A stretch of 64,000 nt of DNA from Turnera subulata. Taxonomy: Eukaryota; Streptophyta; Magnoliopsida; Malpighiales; Passifloraceae. The position numbers were made by a program, and so were the translations under genes. Below, piece after piece: positions 44,301 through 54,119 of the stretch. The notes below the pieces were generated by a model. It saw only the letters and a list, made by a program, of their open reading frames with translations. It did no database searches and had not been told where the DNA came from. Numbering within the stretch: the first letter of the stretch is position 1; every line of letters begins with the position of its first letter. Location of the stretch: positions 1 to 64,000 of the forward strand of contig JAKUCV010007483.1 of NCBI GenBank assembly GCA_028386065.3. Direction: 5' to 3'.

Positions 44301-44957
44301 GAGACACAAATGAGGGAAGGATTCGTGTCACTCTCCTTCTGCCAGAACCCGGTCAATACAACTGGCGGCCCTACAGTTGCCCCAAGTATAGCATCTGTCA
44401 TGCAGGTCGAACTCAATCAGAATCAACTATTGGATGAAATTTCGAAAGGCAGAGGCACTCCTGTTATGTATCTGGCCACTTTTGCGATCAGAGGGGCGTG
44501 TGGTCTCGTTGAAGTCGCCCATTGCATTCCAAGGAGCTGGAAATTCTATCTTCAAGGCAATCAGATCATTAAACATTCAGATCCTTGACTCCATTTGATA
44601 GTCCCCATAAACTCCAGACAAGGTTACGGACAACTGACTCTGGATAAACATACCCTCTAGGATGATCCAGCTATTAGAAACCCTCACTCTAGAAACCTTG
44701 AAAATTTCACAATCCCAAATGAGCAGTAGACCACCTGCCGACCCGTTGGCATCCACCGAAGCGAAATCAATGTTTCCTCTGCCCCACACTTTATGGCAGA
44801 ACTGAAGGTTCACCCCAGAGCACTTGGTTTCACAAATAAATGCAAAGTTCACAGAATAGCGAGCAACAAAGCTACGAATATGAGCCTGCTTTCTGGCAGA
44901 ATAGATACCTTGAATATTCCAAGTAAGTAGACTGAGCATGGAAGATAAAGGTGGCAC
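41359..44957 (-). pseudogene. LINE 2 ORF2 (endonuclease / reverse transcriptase), nearly intact
   Basis: Endonuclease start LSLLTWNIQGIYSARKQ (44957 on), CETKCSG, stop TGA at 44577-44579, then MGDFNET and KSSDHYPLLLHQ (about 44280). The open frame 44309-43449 loses register near 43610 (one base missing in GAAATTGAAGATG compared with LINE 1), and RT continues in 43524-41359. RT motifs: DFRPITLVSETYKIISKLL, KLYFKKAYDSV, GLKQGDPLSPYLF and LQYADDTILF (about 42890). Motif A has Tyr where LINEs 1 and 3 have the catalytic Asp (KIDLKKAYD, KLDFRKAYD), so the enzyme should be dead even if the frame were open. The zinc-binding end (YCNMCIKTVDHLFLHCPVTW) is near 41640. Confidence 0.88.
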
Positions 44958-44984
44958 AACAAAGGATACTAACCGACATCGGTC

Positions 44985-47216
44985 CTAGGCGTTAGCCCTA
45001 GACCTCGTCCAGTTATCAGCTTCATCGATGACCAGGTTCTGGAGAATGTGTTCAGTCTCCTCTGTGCGCTGGAACCGATCCCATCCAACGAGGTCCCCAA
45101 CCTTGCAGGTCTCGCTAACTTCCAGTTCTGTGAATGAAACTGGAATAAGAGACTCTTCTAGCTCGCACGCGGCATCTTTCTTATTCATACGCCAAATGTC
45201 AGAGTCGGTAATAGACAGAAGACTCTCAGGAGTGGAGGTTATGCTTCCAGTCTTAGACAAGAATTTGGTCCTTTTATTCCTTTTAGGCTGCATCGCATTT
45301 AGGACTGCCATGACTTTTCTTTCCACTAACTTCTGTAGAGAAGACTGGTTTTGAGCAAAAGAATCGCAGGGGTCACTCCAGAAGGATAGAGGTTGTAGAT
45401 GATAGGATTGTGAGGCTGAGGAGTCACAAACGGCTGTCTGCTGTCTGAGCGGAGAAGGGGTAATACATGAGGAGGATTGGGTTGAGGGAGACACGGGATA
45501 TGGAACTAAGGCCTGCAACATTGGGCTCGTAGAGGTGGGTAAGGAGAGGGCGACAGTGAAATTTTGGTTGTTGTCAATGGCCTGTTGTGGGGTGGGCCTT
45601 TGTGGAGTTGACAGCTCGGAGGGGGTGGTACTGAGTGTTTGGGCTGACTTGTGGGGTGAGGGACTATGTTGGGCCGAAACAGCAGGCGCAGTTAGGTTGG
45701 AAAGCTCAAGTGGATTGGAAGAGGGGTAGGCCATATGCGATTCAGTGTAGGGAATGTAGTCTGACAGTTCAGATGGGATAAAACTCGAGCTGCGTGAAAG
45801 GTGACTCAGAGAAGGGGGCAGCGTGGCAGACAAACCCTTCTCGATAATAGGTCTGAGGTTAAACGGGTCTAGGGAATGTGAGCCAACTGCCTTATCTAAT
45901 TGGGCAGTTGAATGGCCTGAGGAGGGAGGCAGTTCAGTGCACTTAGCATGAGAGGGTGTAACGCTAGGGAGCGTGCCATCGGAGCTGTCCCCGCCACCGC
46001 TGGAGCTGCTGCCGACGATGGAAGAGGACCAGCTCCAAACATTAGGGTCGTATTGAGTCTCCATAATGCCGATCAAGGCCTGAACCCCACCAACTTGAAC
46101 CGACAAGGTTCGATCAATAGAGCCAACGTTACTAGTCAGGATAAGCACTTCAGCAACGTCAAGACGAGTTCCAGGCTTCGTTTCTGGGCTGTAATCAACC
46201 ATCGTCCCGACTTTGCTAGCAATGACCTTAAAGAACTCCTCATTCCAAACATGAGGTGGGATACCCCTAAAAAGAACCCAGCAGAGGCGGTTAAAAGCAA
46301 AATCTCCAACTTTCCAAGGTCTGAATTCGGAGAATAGGTGGTTAATAGCCTCTGGTTTGCTATTGATCGCATCCACAATATCTTCAGTAGAAGAGAACTT
46401 TATTAAATAAGAAACACCTCCCATAGGAATAACGTCCACGTCCTTTGACAGACTAGATGCAACAAGCGTAGTCAAGCTACTCAATGGGATGGGGTTTTTT
46501 AGAACACCCAGAATACACCGGTTAAGCCAATCAGGGGATGATCCTTTCGGGATATAGACATGGGCTGGAAGCATGGAGGGTGATCGCGACGTCGGTCCCT
46601 GCACGGCGGCGACATATGACCTATTGTGGGCTTTGGCTTTGGGTGGCTGCGCCTGGATGTTCTGTGATGAGGGATGAAACCTGGAATTGGTGTGAGACAG
46701 ACATTTCTTGGCCAGGTGAGCAACGAGGAAGCTACCATCCACCTGCACAGAGTTGATCCTAAGAAAAATGCCCTGAACATCAGCTTTTCTATTGAAGCGA
46801 ACAAAAGCGTATCGCTTGCCCTGTCTATTAGGTTTTTGGGGTATAAACACGTCCATGACGTCACCAAACCTAGACATCACTAGTTGTAGGTCAGTGGGTA
46901 GCCAACGGGTAGGTAGGCTCTCGATATAGATGCTGACAACAAGGTTGTTATCAATGGCATTCTGAATAGTATTGCGGTTCCATTTTGAGAATTGCAAGGG
47001 TTTGGAGGGTGGTGGATGGGGGTTGGTTTGAGTGGATGTGGGGACTATTGGGAGGCCAGTAGGCGTGGTGCTGGATGATGGTATGGAAAAGGGAAGTGCA
47101 GCTGTGGAATGGACATGTAGTGAGGTTGTTGTTGGAGGTGGTGGTGGTGGTTGGGGTGGCCGAGATGGAAGACCCGAGGAAATGGGGGAGCAGGGTATTG
47201 TTGGGAGAGAAAACAT
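44985..47216 (-). CDS. LINE 2 ORF1: RRM-containing RNA-binding protein
   Basis: An uninterrupted frame of 743 residues from the ATG at 47216 (an upstream TTG at 47222 is not a start). It has a Pro-rich N-terminus (about 1-85); then an RRM (about 95-175) with RNP2 VSIYIE and RNP1 GKRYAFVRF; then a DUF4283-like region (about 235-400: ILGVLKNPIP, FNRLCWVLFRGIPPHVWNEEFF, RLDVAEVLILT); a Ser/Pro/Thr-rich linker; and a conserved end (ERKVMAVLNAMQPKRNKRTKFLSK, then ILQNLVIDEADNWTRSRA). Such proteins bind the LINE transcript. It overlaps nothing; ORF2 starts about 28 bp downstream. It is the best preserved element gene here, but there is no sign of a host role. Confidence 0.85.
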   Translation of the reverse strand: MFSLPTIPCSPISSGLPSRPPQPPPPPPTTTSLHVHSTAALPFSIPSSSTTPTGLPIVPTSTQTNPHPPPSKPLQFSKWNRNTIQNAIDNNLVVSIYIESLPTRWLPTDLQLVMSRFGDVMDVFIPQKPNRQGKRYAFVRFNRKADVQGIFLRINSVQVDGSFLVAHLAKKCLSHTNSRFHPSSQNIQAQPPKAKAHNRSYVAAVQGPTSRSPSMLPAHVYIPKGSSPDWLNRCILGVLKNPIPLSSLTTLVASSLSKDVDVIPMGGVSYLIKFSSTEDIVDAINSKPEAINHLFSEFRPWKVGDFAFNRLCWVLFRGIPPHVWNEEFFKVIASKVGTMVDYSPETKPGTRLDVAEVLILTSNVGSIDRTLSVQVGGVQALIGIMETQYDPNVWSWSSSIVGSSSSGGGDSSDGTLPSVTPSHAKCTELPPSSGHSTAQLDKAVGSHSLDPFNLRPIIEKGLSATLPPSLSHLSRSSSFIPSELSDYIPYTESHMAYPSSNPLELSNLTAPAVSAQHSPSPHKSAQTLSTTPSELSTPQRPTPQQAIDNNQNFTVALSLPTSTSPMLQALVPYPVSPSTQSSSCITPSPLRQQTAVCDSSASQSYHLQPLSFWSDPCDSFAQNQSSLQKLVERKVMAVLNAMQPKRNKRTKFLSKTGSITSTPESLLSITDSDIWRMNKKDAACELEESLIPVSFTELEVSETCKVGDLVGWDRFQRTEETEHILQNLVIDEADNWTRSRANA

Positions 47217-47222
47217 GTTCAA

Positions 47223-48000
47223 TTATATCTATGATCTGTTGCTTTCTTTGGGTTTCAGGTAGCTGAAGACAGTTTCTTCTATGGCTCCGATCATGCTAGC
47301 TAATAATCTCAAATTTCACGCTTAAAATTAAATAAAAAAATTGTCCAAGTGAATCAGGGCGACGTGCTATTGCAGACATTTGGAGAGTTTGTTATGCTTC
47401 CATTGATAATAGTAGTTTGTATTAGAATAATTAAGGAATCACAAGGGGTGAATCTATATATGTGACTGTGTAACTGCACTGTGGATTCTGAAGAACGGAT
47501 TCTAACTGTGCAACCTCAAGTCTTACGACTCGAAAAAATTTCATAGCACCCTACTCAATAAAAGGCATCTTTATTTTTATGGATATCTCCTACAGTGACC
47601 TGTTTTATTTTTTACTTTCTTATCCTAAGAAAAAAAAAACATAATCTACGACTAGCAAAAAAATAATTCTCGGACTTGTCTGATCAAATTATGCATTAAT
47701 GGTTTAAATCCCACGCTTCTCAAATTTAATTTTTTTTTCGTGGAAAAAAAACAACATTTAATTTGGATGACACAAATGGGTCATGATTAGGAAGCCATTC
47801 TAAAACAATCAAACAAACTAGCTACAAAGTGATAAGGGAATCTAATTGACCGGACATCAAGATTCGAGAGGAAAGTAAAAAAAGAAAAAAAGAGAAAGCC
47901 ATAAGGAAATCCAGCAAGCAATCCAGCAAGCAATTAACCCAGATCGTAACCAGAGTGTTCTTAACTATGTTCCAAAATAGATATATAAACTTATCACAGT
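47223..48000. other. 3' flank of the duplicated cystatin locus
   Basis: 47230-47950 matches 13960-14650, including the 3' UTR acceptor TTTGGGTTTCAG. No gene is seen. Confidence 0.75.
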
Positions 48001-48065
48001 TTTAGTGTAGAATGCGCCTCACGTGCTTTCAACTTTAGCAAGGTGAGTGTTTTTTGGGAGGCAGT

Positions 48066-50121
48066 ATGAATCAAGGAGGTCATCAGGGCAAGCTGGAGAA
48101 TCAGAAATCACCATCCTTCTTTTCCAGGAGGCCGAGGGAGCAGATGAGAAGGGCTTTGGAGAATAGGGAAGCCATCAGTGTGTTTGTTGAAAATATCCCT
48201 AAAGGATGGATGGCTGCGGACCTGTTTAAAGAGATGTCCAGGGTAGGAAGGATGCTTGATATTTTCATTCCGGCGAAGGTGAATTTGGCAGGAATTCGCT
48301 ATGGATTTGTTAGGTTTGAGTTCGGTGGGAAGGCGAAGACTATGGTCGATCAGATTAACAAATCAAAAGCCATTAATGGTATGTTGGTGGCTAGGGTAGC
48401 AAGGAGCAGGAAGGGTTCTAGGGCGAATTCGGTGGTTAAGATGCCTAGTCAGGGGTTCGGCCAATGCCAGATGGAGAATAGAATTAAAGATGGCCGTTCT
48501 TTCGCCCAGGTTGTAAACAATAATCATGCACTGAAGGGGCAGGGCCATAGTGCTGTCATGAATGATAAGGTTTCTTTTGTTTATAATTCTGTGAGAGAGA
48601 CTCTAAATAAGCTCAATACATGTGCCTTCGGAATGTTGAAGGAAAGGGTCTGTGTTGATGACATATACTCTGGCTTCAAAGCTATTTACAAAGGTGTCAT
48701 TGATGTGAAGATGCTTGGTGGGCAATACGTTCTCTTGGCCTTTGGATCCAAGGAAGCTATGTTAGATTGTCTCAATCAAAAGGAGGTTTGGTGTCATCAT
48801 ATGTTTTACCTTCTCAAAGAATGGGAATTTGGTGATGGAGCTACGCATCGTGATTGTTGTGTAAATATTTATGGAGTTCCACCCCACGCATGGAGTGATG
48901 ATTTTTTCAAACAGATAGCGATCCGATTTGGTAGTTTCATTAGGGTGCTGAATCGTTTTGAATCGAGTAATAACTTGGAGATGGCGAAGGTGATCATTAA
49001 TACCACCTATAAATCGCCTATTTCCCGGGACTTTAAGGTTCGGATTGGAGAAAAGATTTATGATATTTGGGTGGTGGAAGCTCAACCTTCATCGGCGGCT
49101 GTTGTGGTGCAGGGAGGGATGTCGGAGATTGGTCCAGGAGCCCAGAATGACGTTGATCGGTCGGAAGGAGTAGGCTTCAGGCCTTGCCGGTGTAGGGTGG
49201 TGCGTGAGGAAGAATCTCAAAAGTCTGGAGACCCCTTCGGGACTCTAGACACGATTTCTCGTATTGAGAAGGGGAAGGGTGTTTTGTGGGATGTGACAAT
49301 CAATATGGCACTGGGTCTAGTAGCACGGTAGGTAATGGTTGTTTGAGGGGACGAGGAAGGTGGGGTGTTCTAGGGTTGTCAGGAGTGAGGCTGAGCGTGG
49401 TTACAGCCATGATTTCCTTTTGAATATGAAAGTGGATAATGAATTTGCACGTGATGATATGGGGAATCACTTATCGGATAAGGGGGTGTCTCAAGGGGAT
49501 CAGGTTAGGGTTGGGCTAGCAGAAAGTAGTGTTGGGCTTGGAGAGAATGAGGGGGTGGGCCGTAGGAGTGGAGGTGTTGTGGAAAGAAATGATACTCAAA
49601 AGTTAATGGATACATGTTTGGGAGAGGAAGGAAGTCGGGCTATAGTAGTTGAAGGAGTAAATGGATCGAAAAATGGGTTATTATCTAATAATAGTGATAC
49701 TCAGGCCCAGGACTACCCCTCTTCTGAGACGTCTTCGGATGAGGAATGTGAGGTGGAACTATCTTCAGCCTGTCTGGAAAAAAGCTTCAAAAGTCTTACA
49801 GATAAAACAAGAGTTAGAAAGGGGTTTCGATCAAGAAGAGAGAAGAAACTCAAGAAAATTATTCCTGGTGGGAGTGAGAGGTCTTTAATATCGGGAGAAA
49901 GCTCAATGCAAGATGGAGACATCTGTAACGGTAATGCTCGAGTCCTTGCATCTATGGAGGCAGAGTTTGTATTTAAATCGATGGAAGTTAATCAGACCTT
50001 GGGCGTGGGGGAGAAGCTCGGGTTGGTGGCTTGTGGTAACCATGAAGAGATTAGCAAAGAGATGGAGAAACTTATAGAGAAAGAGGGTGTGGACTGGGTA
50101 GAGGCGAGGGCTAACCTTTAG
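48066..50121 (+). pseudogene. LINE 3 ORF1 (RRM-containing), broken
   Basis: From ATG 48066 (MNQGGHQGKLENQ). RRM at about residues 38-118: VSVFVENIPKGWM is not exact, but ISVFVENIP, MLDIFIPAK and RNP1-like IRYGFVRFEFG are present. A DUF4283-like part follows (YVLLAFGSKEAMLDCL, WEFGDGATHRDCCVNIYGVPPHAW). A TAG at 49329-49331 ends this frame, and the rest lies in another frame (49339-50121) with an acidic Ser-rich linker, a Lys/Arg block (RKGFRSRREKKLKK) and the usual ORF1 tail (EKEGVDWVEARA). So there is one nonsense or frameshift lesion. Confidence 0.8.
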
Positions 50122-50195
50122 CTCGATTGTTTTGCATGATCTGGTTAGTATAGTGCGATTTTATATGGCTTTATGTGAGAGACTTGATGATGAGG

Positions 50196-50200
50196 GAGAA
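50196..50200. repeat. Target-site duplication GAGAA (left)
   Basis: GAGAA precedes the chromovirus's terminal TG at 50201 and recurs at 58839-58843 after its final CA. Cutting between them rejoins ORF2 as MREKAKILFLCETK. Confidence 0.9.
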
Positions 50201-51516
50201 TGAAGCGCCCCGACCCGTATTTACCGTGTACAGTAAACACGTGCCGAAACTATTCTTTTAATAGTACAGGCAGTACATAGCAGTAAAATATTACGCTGTA
50301 AGTTCAAATACAACAGCACACAGCATACTACAACTGTCACCCACACCCGGGGATCATTATTCAATCTACACGCTTACACATCAGCAGTAGCATAATCTAG
50401 AATAAACATCATCATAAGCAACATAGAAAGCAGCGACATATATAGCACAGCAGCGGAAGACTTAAATGCACATGCAGCGGAGGTATGGGATCCGGAGTCA
50501 GGTGGAGAAGAAAGTAGCAGTCATCGAACGTCGTACCTGAACTACGAAGCAACTAAACCTACGGGATGAAACCCCGCAGGCAAGGGGTGAGTCCGAAGTG
50601 CTCACCGACGAAGGATAAACAGAGATATATAATCAACCGTAATACTTTCAAAGTAAAAACAGACAAACACAACACAAGAAATCTACCGTAACACAACTGA
50701 GCCAAGACCAAAAGAATGCTTATTATTATTATTACTAATTTTATCTTCCGGGCCCCGTCACTGGACAAGCTAGGGTCGTACCTGGTTATTAACTAATTCC
50801 GGATGCCAGGCCAAATCACAATCCGGGATCAACATCTCAATCACAACCAATCCGGGATCAACATCCCAATAACAACAAATCCGGGATCAACATCCCAATA
50901 ACAACATCATCCAGGATCAACATCCCCAACAACCAAACCAAACCGGCCATGACACCACAGAACTAGCCTCTAACCATCTAGTCGTACCACTACTTTCCAC
51001 GTGACAATTATATCATCATCTCAAAATCAGTCCAGTTTCATTACTCTATCCTCAATTATCCAACTTTCCATTATTTCAGATTATTCTACAGACCATATTT
51101 AAGTGATATGCAAATATCATGCTAATACTATATACCGTGAATAAATACTAACTCATCTCGGTTACTGCCTCGGGTTAATTTCCATTATCATCATAATTCA
51201 CCATTTATTTGTAGGTGTCAAAATACCATAGTATATTTATACCCAGATATTATTCCGGTATAATACTTCTTTGATAATACCCTTTCCATATTTATTTTCC
51301 TCCAAAATATTTATTATTTAGTATATATAATATACTTTTCCCAAAATCGTATTTTCCATAATATTATTCCCCAAATTTTTCCCAAAATATTGTTTCCAAA
51401 AATTATATTTAATTTTTTTCCCAGTATTATAATTTTTCCAAATTTTATTTTCTTCTTTTTTTTTTAACGGGCTGGGTTATGACGGTAAAAACGTAAAAAT
51501 TACCCGGGCTGTTACA
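50201..51516 (-). repeat. 3' LTR of the chromovirus (1316 bp, internally deleted)
   Basis: Compared with the 5' LTR it lacks about 300 bp (the 56995-57290 equivalent, between TCTACAGACCA and TGATATGCAAAT) and about 1.15 kb (the 57655-58800 equivalent, between GGGTTATGA and ACGGTAAAAACG). It has four GGATCAACATCC hairpin units (50820-50935) where the 5' LTR has three. Confidence 0.9.
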
Positions 51517-51531
51517 GCCTACCGACCTTAA
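51517..51531 (-). other. Polypurine tract of the chromovirus
   Basis: Minus strand TTAAGGTCGGTAGGC directly before the LTR's TGTAACAGCC, preceded by GGGGACGAAATTC. It is the same arrangement as in the LARD at 3568-3582. Confidence 0.7.
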
Positions 51532-51551
51532 AAGAATTTCGTCCCCGAAAT

Positions 51552-52030
51552 TCACTTTGATGCTGAGAACGGGTGCGGATACTGAGAACGCATGTGCTCC
51601 TCAACTTCCCATGTAGACTCATTCGCAGAGTGCTTGCTCCACTTAACTTTTACCATAGGAATGACTCGGTTCCTTAACTGTCTGACCTCTCGGGCAAGAA
51701 TCTGCTCTGGCAATTCTGTATACGTATGATCCTCTGCGACCTCAACATTCTGCTGTAGTAACCACATGACTCGGATCGGATCTGTACCTCCTCAACATGG
51801 AAACATGGAACACATCATGAATCCGTGACAACTCTTTCGGCAAAGATAATCTGTACGCCAAGGGTCCAACCCTTTCCACGATCTCATATGGTCCGATATA
51901 CCTGGGACTCAGCTTCCCTCTTTTCCCGAATCTGATAACACCCTTCCTAGGTGCAACTCGGAGGAAAACTCTTTCCCCCACTTGGTACTCCATCTCACGA
52001 CGATGCTTATCAGCATAACTCTTCTGTCGG
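51552..52030 (-). pseudogene. Chromovirus integrase C-terminus and chromodomain
   Basis: MEYQVGERVFLRVAPRKGV (51993 on), LSPRYIGPYEIVERVGPLAYRL and the HDVFHVSMLRRY (GPY/F-type) region, then the chromodomain VKVKWSKHSANESTWEVEEHM near 51610-51670. Chromodomains of this type steer integration to particular chromatin. A one-base shift near 51745 separates the two open frames (SHVVTTAEC / MWLLQQNVEV), so the reading is broken. Confidence 0.85.
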
Positions 52031-52032
52031 TC

Positions 52033-53050
52033 CTATGCTGCTCTCATACTCTGCTTAACTACCTGAATCTTGTCAACTGTCTGCTTGACCAAATCTGGAC
52101 CCACAATCAAACGGAGACCTTCTTCATCCCAACATACTGGACTTCGGCACTTCCTCCTGTAAAGAGCTTCAAACGGTGGCATGCCGATGCTGGAATGAAA
52201 ACTGTTGTTGTAGGCGAACTCCGCTAGAGAAAAATATTGATTCCAACTCCCACTGAAATTAAAAGCACAAGCCCTTAACATGTCCTCCAGCGTCTGAATA
52301 GTCCTTTTAGTCTGTCCATCAGTCTGAGGATGAAATGTGGTACTGAAACTCAGCATCGTTCCCAAAGCTGCTTATAGACTTTTCCAAAACCGTGATGTGA
52401 ATCTCGGATCTCTGTCTGAGACTATAGACTTAGGAATCCCATGTAGTCTCACAATCTCTGCAATGTACTGCTTCGCCAACTTATCCAGAGTATCTGTCTG
52501 TCGGATGGGGAGAAAATGAGCTGATTTTGTAAGTCAATCAACGATAACACAGATGGCAACATGCTGTCTCCGGGTCAACGGTAATCCAACCACAAAATCC
52601 ATAATGATCATCTCCCACTTCCACTCTGGCACTGTCAAAGATCTCATCTTTTCCGTTGGAGCCTGATGCTTGGCTTTCACTTGCTGACAAGTGATCACTT
52701 AGCCACATACTCGGCTACATCTTTCTTCATACGCGGCCACCAAAAATGAATCCTCAAATTCTGGTACATCTTGGTGCTTCCAGTGTGCATAGCATACGGC
52801 GTCATATGCCCTTCTTCCAAAATCTGACTGCGTAAGTCACCAACACTAGGTACACATAGACGTTTCCCCAGCATCAATGCACTATCCTCAGCTATGCAAA
52901 ACTTGTCTTCTTTTCCACTACGGACTGCTTCCTTCAGCTTGATCAAGTCGGGATCTCCATCTTGCAGTTCCACAATCCAGCCTCTCAGGTTAGACTTGAC
53001 TTCAATATGGGTCAATAAGGCTCCTGTCTCGTCCACTGACAGATCAACTC
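52033..53050 (-). pseudogene. Chromovirus integrase core
   Basis: H2C2-type zinc finger remnants upstream (GHMTPYAMHTGSTKMYQNLR near 52790), WPRMKKDVAEYV, then MDFVVGLPLTRR (first Asp, about 52600), [11 protein letters not shown] (second Asp, about 52400) and FHPQTDGQTKRTIQTLEDML (about 52320). The last motif normally reads QTDGQ-S/T-E-R-T; here Lys (codon at 52306-52308) replaces the catalytic Glu. Several in-frame stops (near 52690, 52535, 52375 and 52030) also interrupt it. Confidence 0.85.
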
Positions 53051-54119
53051 CCATCTTCCTTAACTCGATAAGTGAGGATATCGAGTAGGTCGTGGAAGCA
53101 TCTTCTGGTTGTCTCCGGCTCAAAGCATCTGCTACAACATTAGCTTTTCCAGGGTGATACTCAATAGTACAATCATAATCATTCAGCAACTCAACCCAAC
53201 GTCGTTATTGCAGGTTAAGTTCCTTCTGAGTCATGATGTACTTGAGACTCTTATATTCTGTGAAGATCCGGCATCTCTCTCCAAACAGATAATGTCGCCA
53301 AATCTTCAAAGCAAGGATCACTGCGGCCATCTCTAGATCATGTGTCGGGTAGTTCTTCTCATGTGGCCTCAACTGTCTCGAAGCATAGCTTGGTCATGGG
53401 ACTGGCTATCAAGGAAAAACCCTCGATGAACCTCAGGTAATATCCTGCAAGACCAAGAAAACTTCTGACTTCGGGTACCGTCTTGGGCAGCTCCCACTCT
53501 AGAACAACTTTCACTTTGGCAGGGTCAACCTTAATCCCATCCCCGGATACAACATGTCCAAGGAATGCAACTTCCTCAAGCCATAACTCGCACTTGCTGA
53601 ACTTGGCATACAACTCTTTCTCTCGCAGCCTCTGTAGTACTACCCTTAGGTGCTCTTCATGTTCTTCCCTACTCTTGTAGTATATCAGAATGTCGTCGAT
53701 GAGGACTACCACAAACTTGTCCAAGAACTCATTCAAGACCAAGTGCATCAAGCACAAGAAAACTATAGGTGCATTGGTCAAGCCAAAAGGAACCACTGTG
53801 AACTCAAAATGTCCATACCGATACGGAAGGCCGTCTTCGGTATGTCCTTCTCTGCAATCTTGACCTGATGGTAGCCAGATCGAAGATCTATCTTGGAAAA
53901 TACAGTATCTCCCTGCAACTGATCAAAAAGGTTATCAATCTTGGGAAACGGGTACTTGTTCTTCACTGTCACTTTGTTCAACTGTCGATAGTCCACATAC
54001 ATATGCAAACTACCATCTTTCTTCTTCACAAAGAGGACTGGTGATCCCTAAGGTGATGTACTAGGTCTGATCAATCCCTTCTCAAGTAGCTCATCTAGCT
54101 GTTTCTTCAGCTCCTGGAG
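53051..54119 (-). pseudogene. Chromovirus reverse transcriptase-RNase H
   Basis: [33 protein letters not shown] (54050-53950), [15 protein letters not shown], then a frameshift near 53815 before [28 protein letters not shown] carries the catalytic Asp pair (about 53690). RNase H follows ([20 protein letters not shown] near 53240) and ends DYDCTIEYHPGKANVVADALSRR. Stops occur near 54045 (Trp expected in SPWG) and 53205. Confidence 0.87.

Larger units (their letters stand above)
41164..47216 (-). mobile_element. LINE 2: near full-length L1-type element, minus strand
   Basis: ORF1 is complete and ORF2 almost so. The right (5') border lies at ORF1's start next to TTCAATTATATCTATGATCTG, where cystatin-locus sequence resumes (compare 13960). 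The left (3') border abuts exon 5 of the pseudogene without a poly(T) run. Host sequence equivalent to 13816-13960 is missing, so the insertion was accompanied or followed by a deletion. The left border is set only by where exon 5 ends. Confidence 0.8.

Noticed and set aside
45028..47266. Plus-strand ORFs opposite LINE 2 ORF1
   Set aside because: They are antisense shadows of a well-supported RRM protein with no motif of their own.
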